Of a stretch of DNA of 64,000 nt, positions 46,265-55,236 are shown in pieces (positions within the stretch are counted from its first letter, which is position 1; every line of letters begins with the position of its first letter). Both the position numbers and the translations under genes were made by a program. Origin of the DNA: Luteimonas gilva (GTDB lineage: Bacteria; Pseudomonadota; Gammaproteobacteria; Xanthomonadales; Xanthomonadaceae); contig NZ_SZUA01000002.1 of assembly GCF_005239095.1 (NCBI RefSeq), positions 620,001 through 684,000 of the forward strand, written 5' to 3'. Under the pieces are notes generated by a model. The model was not told where the DNA came from. It was given only the letters and a program-made list of their open reading frames with translations, and did not search any database.

Positions 46265-46504
46265 ATGTCTCGATACCTACATATTTTCTGGGTGAACAAA
46301 AAGCCAGCGCGATATATCGCCTTCGAATTTGTATCGGAAGTGCAACCGCCGGTCTTTCAAACCGAACTAATAACGTGGGGTACGGGCCGTGAGTACATGC
46401 TGCCCGACTTGGCGCTTATTCTCAGCGCTCGAGGTTGGCTTCTATCTGATATCGCCGTGGCTTTTGAGGCCGCAGAGAAAATAGCTCGGCTGACGTTCGG
46501 TTAA
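46265..46504 (+). CDS. Hypothetical protein, 79 residues
   Basis: Starts at ATG 46265 (MSRYLHIFWVNKKPARYIAFEF), 7 bp after the lipoprotein stop. No signal peptide or membrane segment is evident and I recognise no family; the C-terminal part (LPDLALILSARGWLLSDIAVAFEAAEKIARLTFG) looks helical. It could be a second small gene of the same cassette. The frame is open further upstream, but that part overlaps the lipoprotein gene and has no coding character. The base composition is lower in GC than the core genes. Confidence 0.5.
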   Translation: MSRYLHIFWVNKKPARYIAFEFVSEVQPPVFQTELITWGTGREYMLPDLALILSARGWLLSDIAVAFEAAEKIARLTFG

Positions 46505-46550
46505 CACCTTCGGGAGCAGGGTTTACATTCTCGCTCTCCAGGCTAAGGCC

Positions 46551-47624
46551 ATGCTCCACAATCTCAGTGCGACTCAAGCTGCAGAAATGCTGTTTGAGTA
46601 TCAGATGACTGGGTCATTCAATCCTCTGGCCCGAAAATATGGGATTTCGCCGGCCGCGCTGCATCGTTGGCGCAGGTATTTGGGTCTAAATGCCGAGTGG
46701 ATAGTTCGAGTTAAAGCGTTGGAGCACGAGCTTGCCTTAATGCGTAATCATTGCGAGAAGGTAGAGCAGAATCTCGCCATAGCTCGTCGCGTAATTATTC
46801 GGTTCCAGCCAAGTCCTCGGAAGCGCTCCGTTCTAGCAGCCCTCCTTATAGCGCAATTTCGGATCACGCATTCAAGCGCCAATTCTATTGTTGGCCTTTC
46901 TAAAAAGACGGGCCGCAATAAGAGCTGGATGGTGAAAGAAAACGAGTTAGTAGGAATGATGGAGGGCTTTCTTGCGGAGAACCCTGGGTACGGGTTCAGA
47001 AAGCTATTTGCAATTCTATTGAGGGATGAACCTTGCGGAAAAGGTTTGGCCCTTAGGCTTTATAAGAAGTTTGGGTTCGAGATCGGAACTAGAAAAATTA
47101 AGCCCAAGGTGCCGGTGCGAATCTTCAAGCCGATGGCGGTTCAAATCGAACCAAACACAGTTTGGTCTATGGATTTAATGACCGACGTTTTATCAAGTGG
47201 AAAAAGATTCTGGGTATTGAATGTCTTGGACGATTTTAATCGAGAAGCTGTAGTGATAAAGGTTTTAATGCGGCCGACAGTCAAAGCAGTGATTGCGGCA
47301 TTAGATGAGGTAGTAAATTTCAGAAAACCTAAGTGTATTCGCACAGATAACGGCGCAGAGTTCAAAGCCGTAACTTATCGATTTTGGGCAAAGCGACGGC
47401 ACATATACTGCGAATACACCCGTTTTAAGACACCTACCGATAATGCTTATGTTGAGAGTTTTAACGGAACTCTCAGGCGGGAAATATTCAATCACTTTCG
47501 GTTTGCGGACACACGAAGCTTGCAACGGATGCTAGATGATTGGCGCATTCGATATAACCTTGGCCGACCTCATTCCGCATTGCAGGGACTTTCACCTGCG
47601 CAGTTCGCGATGTTGATGGCTTAA
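46551..47624 (+). CDS. IS3-family DDE transposase in a single frame
   Basis: 357 residues. The N-terminal HTH (MTGSFNPLARKYGISPAALHRWRRYLG, OrfA-like) and a leucine-zipper-like segment (ALEHELALMRNHCEKVEQNL) are joined in one frame to an OrfB-like part: HTH_21-type region ENPGYGFRKLFAIL, then the rve core with Asp208 (WSMDLMTD), Asp266 (IRTDNGAEF) and Glu302 (NAYVESFNGTLRREIF), spaced D-x57-D-x35-E as expected. Most IS3 elements need a -1 frameshift between orfA and orfB; here none is needed. I see no terminal inverted repeats or target duplication in the flanking 150 bp, so it may be an immobile remnant. GC is well below the flanks. Confidence 0.88.
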   Translation: MLHNLSATQAAEMLFEYQMTGSFNPLARKYGISPAALHRWRRYLGLNAEWIVRVKALEHELALMRNHCEKVEQNLAIARRVIIRFQPSPRKRSVLAALLIAQFRITHSSANSIVGLSKKTGRNKSWMVKENELVGMMEGFLAENPGYGFRKLFAILLRDEPCGKGLALRLYKKFGFEIGTRKIKPKVPVRIFKPMAVQIEPNTVWSMDLMTDVLSSGKRFWVLNVLDDFNREAVVIKVLMRPTVKAVIAALDEVVNFRKPKCIRTDNGAEFKAVTYRFWAKRRHIYCEYTRFKTPTDNAYVESFNGTLRREIFNHFRFADTRSLQRMLDDWRIRYNLGRPHSALQGLSPAQFAMLMA

Positions 47625-47773
47625 GCCAGAAGGGTGCCGGAGCTCGTATGCCGGCCGTGCCGGAAAGGGGCTGCCCGATGGGTTGTTGGTAGCTGTGGCG
47701 TTCGCGATAGATTTTGTAGAACCTATCGACAAACTACGTTATTTGTGCATACCATGGCCTCCAGGAGGAAGCC

Positions 47774-48124
47774 ATGGAAGCAGGGCCAAATGCTCTCCGA
47801 GAACCGACGGCGCGTGAGTTGATTGAGGTGGGGTCGATCAAAACGGCCCATGCTGTTGGTCGAGCGGGAGGGTTTGCCATCGTGTTTCACTGCGGCGCAG
47901 CTGAGCGGTGCTTAGCCAATGCGCGTGGAGGAGTGCGCCTGTTCTCTAACCTAACAACCCTCGGAATTTACTTGCAGCGGCTCGGAATCTCAGGTTTTGA
48001 GGTTGACATGAGCAACTATCAGCCTGGACGGCTGAGGCCTCCTCGCCCTGACCGGGCAGAGGCCTTACGAAAGACCCGAACACGGCTACGTCAAGCTGAC
48101 TTACTGGAACCCATATACCGATGA
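47774..48124 (+). CDS. ParC-like plasmid partition-associated protein
   Basis: 116 residues. The core FHCGAAERCLANARGGVRLFSNLTTLGIYLQRLGISGFEVDMSNYQPGRLRPPRPDRAEALR matches the ParC family found beside partition genes of IncP-like plasmids and integrative elements (pattern: xRxFxxLxTLxxYLxxLGIxxFxVDxxxYxP...RPDRAxxL). No ParA or ParB is nearby, so it is an orphan. AGGAGG 5 nt before the ATG is a strong ribosome site. Upstream, CGATAG and CTATCG (47705-47710, 47723-47728) form a spaced dyad. It overlaps the methyltransferase start in ATGA, so the two are co-translated. Confidence 0.72.
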   Translation: MEAGPNALREPTARELIEVGSIKTAHAVGRAGGFAIVFHCGAAERCLANARGGVRLFSNLTTLGIYLQRLGISGFEVDMSNYQPGRLRPPRPDRAEALRKTRTRLRQADLLEPIYR

Positions 48125-48753
48125 CTGCCTCTGATGACTTCCTTCGCCGTGTCCGTGGCCGTCGTTTTGCGACCGTGCTAGCGGATCCTCCGTGGCGTTT
48201 TCAGAATCGTACTGGGAAGGTCGCACCGGAGCATCGACGCCTGAACCGCTATGGCACGATGACTTTAGAAGAAATATGCGAACTTCCTGTTGCGCAAGCT
48301 TGCCGCGATACCGCACACCTTTATCTTTGGGTTCCCAATGCATTGTTGCCCGAGGGGATACGTGTCCTCCAGGAATGGGGGTTCACGTACAAGTCGAATC
48401 TTGTGTGGCACAAGATAAGGAAGGATGGCGGGCCTGATGGTCGCGGCGTTGGGTTTTATTTCCGAAATACAACAGAGCTTGTGCTTTTCGGCACCCGTGG
48501 TAAGAACGCGCGCACGCTTCCCCCGGCGCGCAGCACTGTCAACATTATTAAAACGCAGAAGCGAGAGCACTCAAGAAAACCAGATGAGATGTATGGTCTC
48601 ATTGAGGAGTGCAGCCCCGGCCCATATCTCGAGCTATTCGCACGGGGTACGCGTAAAGGATGGGCTACATGGGGTAATCAGGCGGATGAATATGCGCCTA
48701 CATGGTCTACCTATGCCAATCACTCTCAAGCGGTTAATGTGCCAGCAGAATAA
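48121..48753 (+). CDS. MT-A70-family DNA adenine methyltransferase
   Basis: 210 residues. The catalytic DPPW motif is at 22-25 (FATVLADPPWRFQNR), followed by the MT-A70 patterns RYGTMTLEEICELPV, HLYLWVPNALLPEGIRVLQEWGFTYKSNLVWHK, the GVGFYFRNTTELVLFGTRG segment and SRKPDEMYGLIEECSPGPYLELFARG. These enzymes methylate adenine N6 in DNA. A BglII-family endonuclease gene converges on it 28 bp downstream, making a two-gene type II restriction-modification system in which this would be the protective methylase. Translation is coupled to the ParC-like gene. Confidence 0.9.
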   Translation: MTASDDFLRRVRGRRFATVLADPPWRFQNRTGKVAPEHRRLNRYGTMTLEEICELPVAQACRDTAHLYLWVPNALLPEGIRVLQEWGFTYKSNLVWHKIRKDGGPDGRGVGFYFRNTTELVLFGTRGKNARTLPPARSTVNIIKTQKREHSRKPDEMYGLIEECSPGPYLELFARGTRKGWATWGNQADEYAPTWSTYANHSQAVNVPAE

Positions 48754-48780
48754 GTAAGTCGTAGTCCTGATTGGACGAGA

Positions 48781-49587
48781 TTACTCGGCGTTATCTTCTG
48801 GTTGGATCACATCTTTTGCCGCATCGTCAATAGATAGCCCTGCGGGGAAGGTAACGATGCTCGGAGGTAATCCAATCAAAAGTAATGGGCATGGGTGACC
48901 TACTCCACGCTGTACACGATCTTCAAGTTTGCGCCAATGTGTTGTTGCCTGCCCATATTTGTCCGATATAAAAGCGCTTGCCCACGCATCCACAAAAGAA
49001 AGCGGATTGCGTTTCCTCTTCACACGTGAGTCGATAGCTTGACGTTGGCGCGTAGTTCTTTCGATATTTAAGCGAGCAAGATCTTCAAATGAAGATATCT
49101 CTTGGTCGCGACCATATTGGGTGACAAGCTCGAGCAGCTTGATTTGTAGCTCTTGTCCACGAGTTACAATTGCGCCAACGCTGATCGCTCCTTCAGCATG
49201 AAGGCGCTTGAAGTTCTCTAGATCTCGATCGAAGAATGGATCTTTGTTATTCCATTCTAATTCAAGGGCTATGACACCCTTTTCAAGGGTACGGACATGA
49301 TCTACTTCATGTGAGGTAGAGCCGCGATCTGTACCGTTGATCGTTTTCTTAATTTCAAAATTGGTTTTTTTCCACCCTTCGACAGCGAGCGATCGGCGAA
49401 GGCGTTGGGTGCCTTTTGATTCCCCGCCCCCCGAGCCAATAATTTCTTGAACCGGTATTTCGAACTCGAGCAACTTTGACTCAAGCTCTTTTACGGCTAT
49501 AGGAAAGTCAATTTCGAGTATCGCCTGTGCGTGGGACAGGAATACTATTTCGAAGCCCTTCGAGCGAAGTTGTTCGAACACTGTCAA
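48781..49587 (-). CDS. BglII/BstYI-family type II restriction endonuclease
   Basis: 268 residues. The central segment HEVDHVRTLEKGVIALELEWNNKDPFFDRDLENFKRLH carries a PD-(D/E)XK-type active site with Asp96, then Glu109-Leu-Glu111, the variant seen in the BglII/BstYI group, followed by FDRDLENF, which these enzymes share. Members cut AGATCT or RGATCY; the exact site here is not deducible. It is convergent with an MT-A70 methyltransferase. GC is low (near 45 %) relative to purD next door, indicating recent acquisition. Transcription comes from the purD side, with only a 48-bp gap past the purD stop region on the same strand. Confidence 0.85.
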   Translation of the reverse strand: MTVFEQLRSKGFEIVFLSHAQAILEIDFPIAVKELESKLLEFEIPVQEIIGSGGGESKGTQRLRRSLAVEGWKKTNFEIKKTINGTDRGSTSHEVDHVRTLEKGVIALELEWNNKDPFFDRDLENFKRLHAEGAISVGAIVTRGQELQIKLLELVTQYGRDQEISSFEDLARLNIERTTRQRQAIDSRVKRKRNPLSFVDAWASAFISDKYGQATTHWRKLEDRVQRGVGHPCPLLLIGLPPSIVTFPAGLSIDDAAKDVIQPEDNAE

Positions 49588-49635
49588 GCCCCCGAATGCC
49601 TACAGGCGTGACATCCTAATACATAGCAGCCTAAA

Positions 49636-50916
49636 TCAGGCTCTGCTAATAGCTCGCCATCCAATGTCGTGCCGATGAAACTCCCCATGCCAGGAGATCC
49701 CACCCACTTCGGCATACGCCTTCTTCTGCGCATCGGCAACGCTGTCGCCTAACGCACACACGCACAACACCCGCCCGCCCGCGGTGACCACTTGGCCGTC
49801 GACCAGCTTGGTCCCGGCATGGAACACCTTGGTATCGGCCACGTCGGGCACGTCCCAGCTGCTGATGGGGTCGCCCAGGCGCGGGGTGCCGGGGTAGCCT
49901 TCGGCGGCCATCACCACGCCCAGGCTGGGGCGGGGGTCCCAGCGGACTTCGGCGCCGGCCAGTCGGGCGTCGATGGCGGCTTCCACCAGATCCAGCAGGT
50001 CCGATTGCAGGCGCATCATCACCGGCTGCGTTTCCGGGTCGCCGAAGCGCACGTTGAACTCGATCACCTTCGGCGCGCCGGCCTTGTCGATCATCAGCCC
50101 CGCGTACAGGAAACCGGTGAACGGGACGCCGTCGCTGGCCATGCCGCGCACCGTCGGCTCCACGATCTCGCGCATCACCCGCGCATGCACCTCGGGCGTC
50201 ACCACCGGCGCCGGCGAATACGCGCCCATGCCGCCCGTGTTCGGGCCCGTGTCGCCGTCGCCCACGCGCTTGTGGTCTTGCGACGTGGCCATCGGCACCG
50301 CCGTCCGGCCGTCGACCACCGAAATGAAACTGGCTTCCTCGCCGTCCAGGAATTCCTCGATCACCACCCGCGAACCCGCCGCACCGAACGCATTGCCGGC
50401 CAGCATGTCGCGGATGGCTTCTTCGGCCTCATTCAACGTCATCGCCACGATCACGCCCTTGCCCGCGGCCAGGCCATCGGCCTTCACCACGATCGGCGCG
50501 CCCTTGTCGCGCACGTACGCGAGCGCCTCGTCCACGTTCGTGTGCACCGCGTAATGCGCGGTGGGGATGCCGTGGCGGGCCAGGAAATCCTTGGCGAACG
50601 CCTTGCTGCCCTCCAACTGCGCCGCCGCGGCAGTGGGGCCGAACACGCGCAAGCCCGCGGCGCGGAAACGGTCGACCACGCCGGCCACCAGCGGGCCTTC
50701 GGGGCCGACCACGGTGACGGCGACGTTTTCGTTCTTCGCCAACGCGAGCAGGGCGTCGATGTCGCTCGCGGCGATGTCGATGTTGCGGCACTTGGTTTCG
50801 GTCGCGGTGCCGGCGTTGCCGGGAGCGACCAGCACTTCAGTGATGCGCGGCGATTGCGCGAGTTTCCAGGCCAGGGCGTGTTCGCGGCCGCCGGAGCCGA
50901 TGACGAGGATTTTCAT
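49636..50916 (-). CDS. purD: Phosphoribosylamine-glycine ligase
   Basis: ATP-grasp enzyme of 426 residues, second step of purine synthesis (phosphoribosylamine + glycine + ATP to GAR). Family marks: MKILVIGSGGREHALAWKLAQSPRITEVLVAPGNAGT at the N-terminus, VTVVGPEGPLVAGVVD, IVVKADGLAAGKGV (ATP-binding), DHKRVGDGDTGPNTGGMGAYSPAP and EFNVRFGDPETQPVMMRLQSDL. It is complete and of normal length. It is downstream of purH on the same strand, separated by a repeat. It marks the right border of the accessory island. Confidence 0.97.
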   Translation of the reverse strand: MKILVIGSGGREHALAWKLAQSPRITEVLVAPGNAGTATETKCRNIDIAASDIDALLALAKNENVAVTVVGPEGPLVAGVVDRFRAAGLRVFGPTAAAAQLEGSKAFAKDFLARHGIPTAHYAVHTNVDEALAYVRDKGAPIVVKADGLAAGKGVIVAMTLNEAEEAIRDMLAGNAFGAAGSRVVIEEFLDGEEASFISVVDGRTAVPMATSQDHKRVGDGDTGPNTGGMGAYSPAPVVTPEVHARVMREIVEPTVRGMASDGVPFTGFLYAGLMIDKAGAPKVIEFNVRFGDPETQPVMMRLQSDLLDLVEAAIDARLAGAEVRWDPRPSLGVVMAAEGYPGTPRLGDPISSWDVPDVADTKVFHAGTKLVDGQVVTAGGRVLCVCALGDSVADAQKKAYAEVGGISWHGEFHRHDIGWRAISRA

Positions 50917-50956
50917 GCGTCGCAGTCTCCTGAATTCTTCGTCGCGCTGCTTTTGG

Positions 50957-51077
50957 CCCCTCTCCCCTCGGGAGGGGTTGGGGTGAGGGTTCGGCGGAGC
51001 GTCGCAAGCTGGAACGACGTCGTACTCCGAACCCTCATCCGCCCTTCGGGCACCTTCTCCCGGTGGGAGAAGGGAAA
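50957..51077. repeat. Inverted repeat (CCCTCTCCCCTCGGGAGGGG family)
   Basis: A CCCCTCTCCC hairpin and GTTGGGGTGAGGGTTCGG are mirrored by CGAACCCTCATCCGCCCTTC and CTTCTCCCGGTGGGAGAAGG. It is the long form of the 3945 element and separates purH from purD. Confidence 0.75.
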
Positions 51078-51086
51078 AACAAAAGC

Positions 51087-52661
51087 TTAGTGCCGGAAAT
51101 GCCGCACGCCGGTGAACACCATCGCCAAGCCATGCTCGTCCGCCGCGGCGATCACCTCAGCGTCGCGCATCGAACCGCCCGGCTGGATCACGGCCTTGAT
51201 GCCCACCGCCGCAGCGGCGTCGATGCCGTCGCGGAACGGGAAGAAGGCGTCGGACGCCATCACCGAGCCCGGCACGGCGAGGCCGGCTTCCTCGGCCTTC
51301 AAGCCGGCGATCTTGGCGCTGATCACGCGGCTCATCTGCCCGGCGCCGATGCCGACCGTGCGATGGTCCTTGGCGTAGACGATGGCGTTGGATTTGACGT
51401 ACTTGGCCACGCGCCAGGCGAAGAGCAAATCGTCCAGTTCGGCCGGCGTCGGCGCGCGCTTCGTGACGGTTTTCAGCTCGTCGCGGCCCACTTCGCGGTT
51501 GTCGCTGCTCTGCATCAACAAACCGGAGCCGACGCGCTTCACGTCGTACATATTGCGGCCGTCGCCGTGCGGGATGCGCAGCACGCGCACGTTGGCCTTC
51601 TTCTTGGCGTAGTCGAGCGCACCGTCCTCGTAATCCGGCGCGATCAGCACTTCCACGAATTGGCGATCCAAAATCACTTTCGCCGTGGCCGCATCCAGCT
51701 TCGTGTTGAAGGCGATGATGCCGCCGAACGCGGAGGTCGGGTCGGTCGCGTAGGCCAATTCGTAGGCGTCGCCGCAAGCCGCGCCCTGGGCGACGCCGCA
51801 GGGATTGGCGTGCTTGACGATCACGCAGGCCGGCGTCTGGAACTGGCGTACGCATTCCCAGGCGGCGTCGGCGTCGGCGAGGTTGTTGTAGCTCAGTTCC
51901 TTGCCCTGCAATTGCGTAAACGTCGCCAACGTGCCCGGCACCGGATACAGGTCGCGGTAGAACGCGCCTTGCTGATGCGGGTTCTCGCCGTAGCGCAGGT
52001 CCATCGCTTTGACGAAGTTGCCGTTTTGCTGCTGCGGAAATTCGCTGCGCGAGCCGTCGTCGTCGATCGAAGACAGATAGTTGCTGATGCAGGCGTCGTA
52101 CTGCGCGACGCGATTGAACGCGGCCACGGACAGGGCGAAGCGCGTCTTCGCCGACAGCGCGCCGTCGTTCGCGTTCAATTCCTCGACGAGGCCGGCGTAC
52201 TGCGAAGGTTCGGTCGCCACCGCCACGCGCGCGAAATTCTTCGCCGCCGATCTCAGCATCGCCGGGCCGCCGATGTCGATGTTCTCGACGATGTCGTCCA
52301 TCGAACTGTCCGGATCGGCGGAGACTTTTTCGAACGGATACAGGTTCAGCACCAGCAGGTCGATCGGGGCGATGCCGTGCTGCGCCATCACCGCGTCGTC
52401 GGTGCCGGCGCGGCCCAGCAGGCCGCCGTGGACCACCGGGTGCAGGGTCTTGACCCGGCCGTCCATCATCTCCGGGAAACCGGTCGCCTCGGCCACGTCC
52501 TTCACCGGTAAACCCTCGTCCCGCAAGGCTTTTGCGGTGCCGCCGGTGGACATCAGCTCGACCCCGCGTGCGGCCAGGGCGCGGCCCAGATCGATCAGGC
52601 CGGTCTTGTCGGACACGGACAGCAGGGCCCGGCGGATGGGCAGGCGGTCGGGAGCGGTCAT
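51087..52661 (-). CDS. purH: Bifunctional AICAR formyltransferase / IMP cyclohydrolase
   Basis: 524 residues, last two steps of IMP synthesis. The N-terminal MGS-like cyclohydrolase domain shows [37 protein letters not shown] and [15 protein letters not shown]. The formyltransferase domain shows [70 protein letters not shown] and the C-terminal [11 protein letters not shown]. All motifs are intact. It lies in the conserved block prmA-DUF3426-fis-purH-purD; a GTAG-type repeat separates fis from purH. Confidence 0.97.
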   Translation of the reverse strand: MTAPDRLPIRRALLSVSDKTGLIDLGRALAARGVELMSTGGTAKALRDEGLPVKDVAEATGFPEMMDGRVKTLHPVVHGGLLGRAGTDDAVMAQHGIAPIDLLVLNLYPFEKVSADPDSSMDDIVENIDIGGPAMLRSAAKNFARVAVATEPSQYAGLVEELNANDGALSAKTRFALSVAAFNRVAQYDACISNYLSSIDDDGSRSEFPQQQNGNFVKAMDLRYGENPHQQGAFYRDLYPVPGTLATFTQLQGKELSYNNLADADAAWECVRQFQTPACVIVKHANPCGVAQGAACGDAYELAYATDPTSAFGGIIAFNTKLDAATAKVILDRQFVEVLIAPDYEDGALDYAKKKANVRVLRIPHGDGRNMYDVKRVGSGLLMQSSDNREVGRDELKTVTKRAPTPAELDDLLFAWRVAKYVKSNAIVYAKDHRTVGIGAGQMSRVISAKIAGLKAEEAGLAVPGSVMASDAFFPFRDGIDAAAAVGIKAVIQPGGSMRDAEVIAAADEHGLAMVFTGVRHFRH

Positions 52662-52720
52662 GCGTCGGGGAGGGTGCGTTGCGGAACGCGAATTGTACCG
52701 TGCCGCCGCGCTTTTGCTTT

Positions 52721-52804
52721 TGTGGGAGCGGCTTCAGCCGCGAGCTCTTTCGACCCATCGCGGTGAATGGACGGAAAAGCTCGCGGCTGAAGCCGCTCCC
52801 ACCA
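52721..52804. repeat. REP-like inverted repeat (GGGAGCGGCTTCAGCCGCGAGC family)
   Basis: The left arm TGTGGGAGCGGCTTCAGCCG and a complementary right arm (52776-52804) flank a 26-bp spacer. It is a GTGG-headed variant of the 31716/57321 family. It lies between fis and purH. Confidence 0.85.
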
Positions 52805-52852
52805 AAAAACGAGAGCAGCGGAGCCAGCTCCGCTCTACACGAGCAACAGCGA

Positions 52853-53119
52853 TCAGCTCAAGCCGTAGTCTTTGAGCTTCTTGCGTAAGGTCGCGCGATG
52901 GATGCCGAGCATGGTCGCGGCGCGGCTCTGGTTGCCTTCGCAATGGTTCAGCACTTCCACGAACAGCGGGATCTCGAACTCGCGCAAAGCGACGACATAT
53001 AGATCGGCGTTGTCGCTGCCGTTCAAATCGCGCAGATAACGACGCACCGAATTGGCGACGTGGTCGCGCAAAGGCGTGCGCGGCGCGTTGCGGGCGATGT
53101 TGTCGTTGCGGTCTGGCAC
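52853..53119 (-). CDS. fis: Fis-family DNA-binding protein
   Basis: 88 residues, GTG start at 53119. The C-terminal half [26 protein letters not shown] is the Fis helix-turn-helix, ending at the family's standard terminus, and the central [18 protein letters not shown] matches Fis. The N-terminus ([28 protein letters not shown]) includes the dimer arm region. Fis bends DNA and regulates rRNA and other growth-rate genes. In Xanthomonads it is encoded in this same prmA-fis-purH block, as here, rather than with dusB. Confidence 0.94.
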   Translation of the reverse strand: MPDRNDNIARNAPRTPLRDHVANSVRRYLRDLNGSDNADLYVVALREFEIPLFVEVLNHCEGNQSRAATMLGIHRATLRKKLKDYGLS

Positions 53120-53235
53120 GGCGTTCGATCGTCAGGCTGGTTCTGGGGAGCGTGGATGTCCGCCGGGCGGGCCGCCGACGAGGGGAGGAGTCTAGCGCGC
53201 CTGCGTCGCAGCCGCCAATGAATCGGCCCCTTTCG

Positions 53236-54177
53236 TCAACGAAAGTCGAAGGAAAACGCGACCACGCCCGGCGCCGGCTCCATGATCTCCATACGGATCG
53301 CCGCGCTTTGGCCGGAACCGATTTCCTTTTGCGTAACTTTGTCGCCCAGATATTCCTTGGGGGCGAAGATGCGCGTGCCCAGCGCGCGGCCGTCGACGTC
53401 CGACAGCGTCAACACCAGGTCCGGCCACGGCTGCGCCCAGCGGGCGTTGTTGCGGAACGCGGCGTCGACGCGCAAGGCGCCGGGCATGTAGGGATGCTGG
53501 CGCACTTCGCGGCCGAGCATGGCGAAGGCGGCGGGCTCGCGCCACGGCGGGATCGCGCAATTCAGCGTCGCGCACAAGGAAGCGATGGCCGGCCGCCAGC
53601 GCGCGTCCGCGGCCAGTTGCGCACGGTCGGCGAGCACGATCTGCAAACCGGCGAGCAAGGCCAACCCTGCGGCGATGGCCCACAACCAAGGTGGGGTGGG
53701 GCGCTCTGCAGCGCGTTGTTTGCGTCGCGCGAAACTCGGTGCGGCGGCTTTTTTGCGGGGCTTGGGTTTATCCGGATCGGCTGGCGCTTTTTTCGCCACG
53801 CCGTCTTTTTCGCTCGCGACGGACGCGGCGGGCGCCTCGGCGAAGCCGTCGTCGCCGTCTTCGGAACGATCGGCTTCGCGCGCCGCGTCGTCGGCGGTTT
53901 CCGCAACGATGGCGGCGGGCTCGGCCGGTTCATCATCCGATGCCGCCATCGCTTCCGCTTCGGTGGCGTCTTGTTCGGCAATGGCGGCCTGGATGGGCGC
54001 GGTTTCGGTTTCTGCTTCGGCCTCGATTGAGGCTTCCGCATCGGCCGGCGCCGCATCGGCCTGTACGACTTCCGCGTCGGCGAGCGGGCTGTCGCAATAC
54101 GGGCAGAAGTCGGGCGCGGCGCCGCCGACCGCGTCGGCGGCGACCAGGGAGCGGCAGCGGGGGCATTGGACGAACAT
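53236..54177 (-). CDS. DUF3426 protein with N-terminal zinc ribbon
   Basis: 313 residues. The N-terminal zinc ribbon has Cys5, Cys8, Cys25 and Cys28 (QCPRCRS ... FCPYCDS), as in MJ0042-type zinc fingers. A long acidic, Ala/Glu-rich disordered stretch (about 35-130), a basic patch (PRKKAAAPSFARRKQRAAERP), one transmembrane helix (WLWAIAAGLALLAGLQIVLA, about 168-187) and a periplasmic DUF3426 domain to the end (WPDLVLTLSDVDGRALGTRIFAPKEYLGD) follow. Function is unknown. It is conserved between prmA and fis in this lineage and starts 19 bp after the prmA stop. Confidence 0.9.
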   Translation of the reverse strand: MFVQCPRCRSLVAADAVGGAAPDFCPYCDSPLADAEVVQADAAPADAEASIEAEAETETAPIQAAIAEQDATEAEAMAASDDEPAEPAAIVAETADDAAREADRSEDGDDGFAEAPAASVASEKDGVAKKAPADPDKPKPRKKAAAPSFARRKQRAAERPTPPWLWAIAAGLALLAGLQIVLADRAQLAADARWRPAIASLCATLNCAIPPWREPAAFAMLGREVRQHPYMPGALRVDAAFRNNARWAQPWPDLVLTLSDVDGRALGTRIFAPKEYLGDKVTQKEIGSGQSAAIRMEIMEPAPGVVAFSFDFR

Positions 54178-54196
54178 GCGCCCTATTCAAACATGT

Positions 54197-55120
54197 TCAA
54201 ACCGGTTTGCGGACGCCGTCGATGCGGACCCAGTCGCCTTCCCGGGCCACGCGCAGGTCGGCGAAGTTTTCGCCATAGCGCTGCAACAATTCCGGTTCTT
54301 GGCCATGCAGTATTCCGGACAAGGCGATCTTGCCGCCGGCCGCCACCCGCGCGGCCAGCGTGCCGGCCAGCGCGTGCAGCGCCGTGGCGAGGATGTTGGC
54401 GACCACGATGGGGTAAGTCGCGTCGGGTTCCTGTTCGGGCATGAACGCGGCGATGCGCTCGCCGACGCCGTTGCGCTCCGCGTTGTCGAGCGTGGCGGTC
54501 AAAGCCTGCGGGTCGTTGTCCACGCCGACCGCGCGCGCCGCGCCCAGTTTCAGCGCGGCCAAGGCCAGGATGCCGCTGCCGCAGCCGAAGTCGAGCACGG
54601 TCGCGCCTTGCAGTTCGCCGGCGGCGGACAGGGCGTCCAGCCATTGCAGGCACAGCGAAGTCGTCGGATGCGTGCCCGAGCCGAAGGCCAGGCCCGGATC
54701 CAGCCGCACCACCGCCGCCTGCGGGTCGTCGGCCTCTTCCGGCAGCGCGTGGTTCCACGGCACGATCCAGGTGCGCGCGCCGAAACGCAGCGGCGCGTAC
54801 TGGTCCATCCAGGCGCGTTCCCAATCTTGATCGTCGACTTTGCGGAAACCGGCGCGCGACCAATCGAGCCCGGGATCGAAAGCTTCCAGCGCCGCCAGCA
54901 GCAACAACGGATCGGCGTCGTCCGGAAACAGCGCGGTCAAGGTCAGCGAATCCCACAACGGCGTTTCGCCCACGCCCGGTTCCAGGATCGCGTGCTCGTC
55001 CGTGGTGCCCGCGTCGGCGTCGAGCATGGTCACCGCGAGCGCGCCGATGTCCTCCAGCGCGTTTTCGTAGCGCGGTTGTTCGGATTCGCGGCAGCGCAGG
55101 GAGATTTCGAGGAAAGGCAT
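54197..55120 (-). CDS. prmA: Ribosomal protein L11 methyltransferase
   Basis: SAM-dependent enzyme of 307 residues that trimethylates ribosomal protein L11. The start at 55120 gives [10 protein letters not shown], the family N-terminus; an upstream ATG at 55138 is possible. SAM-binding motif [20 protein letters not shown], the preceding [23 protein letters not shown] (PrmA signature) and [34 protein letters not shown] are all seen. First gene of the conserved prmA-DUF3426-fis-purH-purD run. Confidence 0.95.
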   Translation of the reverse strand: MPFLEISLRCRESEQPRYENALEDIGALAVTMLDADAGTTDEHAILEPGVGETPLWDSLTLTALFPDDADPLLLLAALEAFDPGLDWSRAGFRKVDDQDWERAWMDQYAPLRFGARTWIVPWNHALPEEADDPQAAVVRLDPGLAFGSGTHPTTSLCLQWLDALSAAGELQGATVLDFGCGSGILALAALKLGAARAVGVDNDPQALTATLDNAERNGVGERIAAFMPEQEPDATYPIVVANILATALHALAGTLAARVAAGGKIALSGILHGQEPELLQRYGENFADLRVAREGDWVRIDGVRKPV

Positions 55121-55152
55121 GCGGCGAGTATCGTCCATTCCCCGCCGTTCGC

Positions 55153-55236
55153 GTAGCCCGGGAAGCGCAGCGCACCCGGGGCTTTCGTCGCAGGTGCGAT
55201 AGGGCATCCCGGGTGCGCTGCGCTTACCCGGGCTAC
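55153..55236. repeat. GTAG-headed REP-like inverted repeat (CCCGGGTAAGCGC family)
   Basis: GTAGCCCGGGAAGCGCAGCG and, 50 bp on, GGGTGCGCTGCGCTTACCCG closing in GGCTAC. Its right-hand GTAG (minus strand) supplies the TAG stop of the monooxygenase gene at 55233. Confidence 0.85.

Noticed and set aside
43956-49620. Idea that the island is a complete conjugative or integrative element
   Set aside because: No integrase, relaxase, coupling protein, ParA/ParB or further type IV secretion genes are visible; only isolated modules remain.
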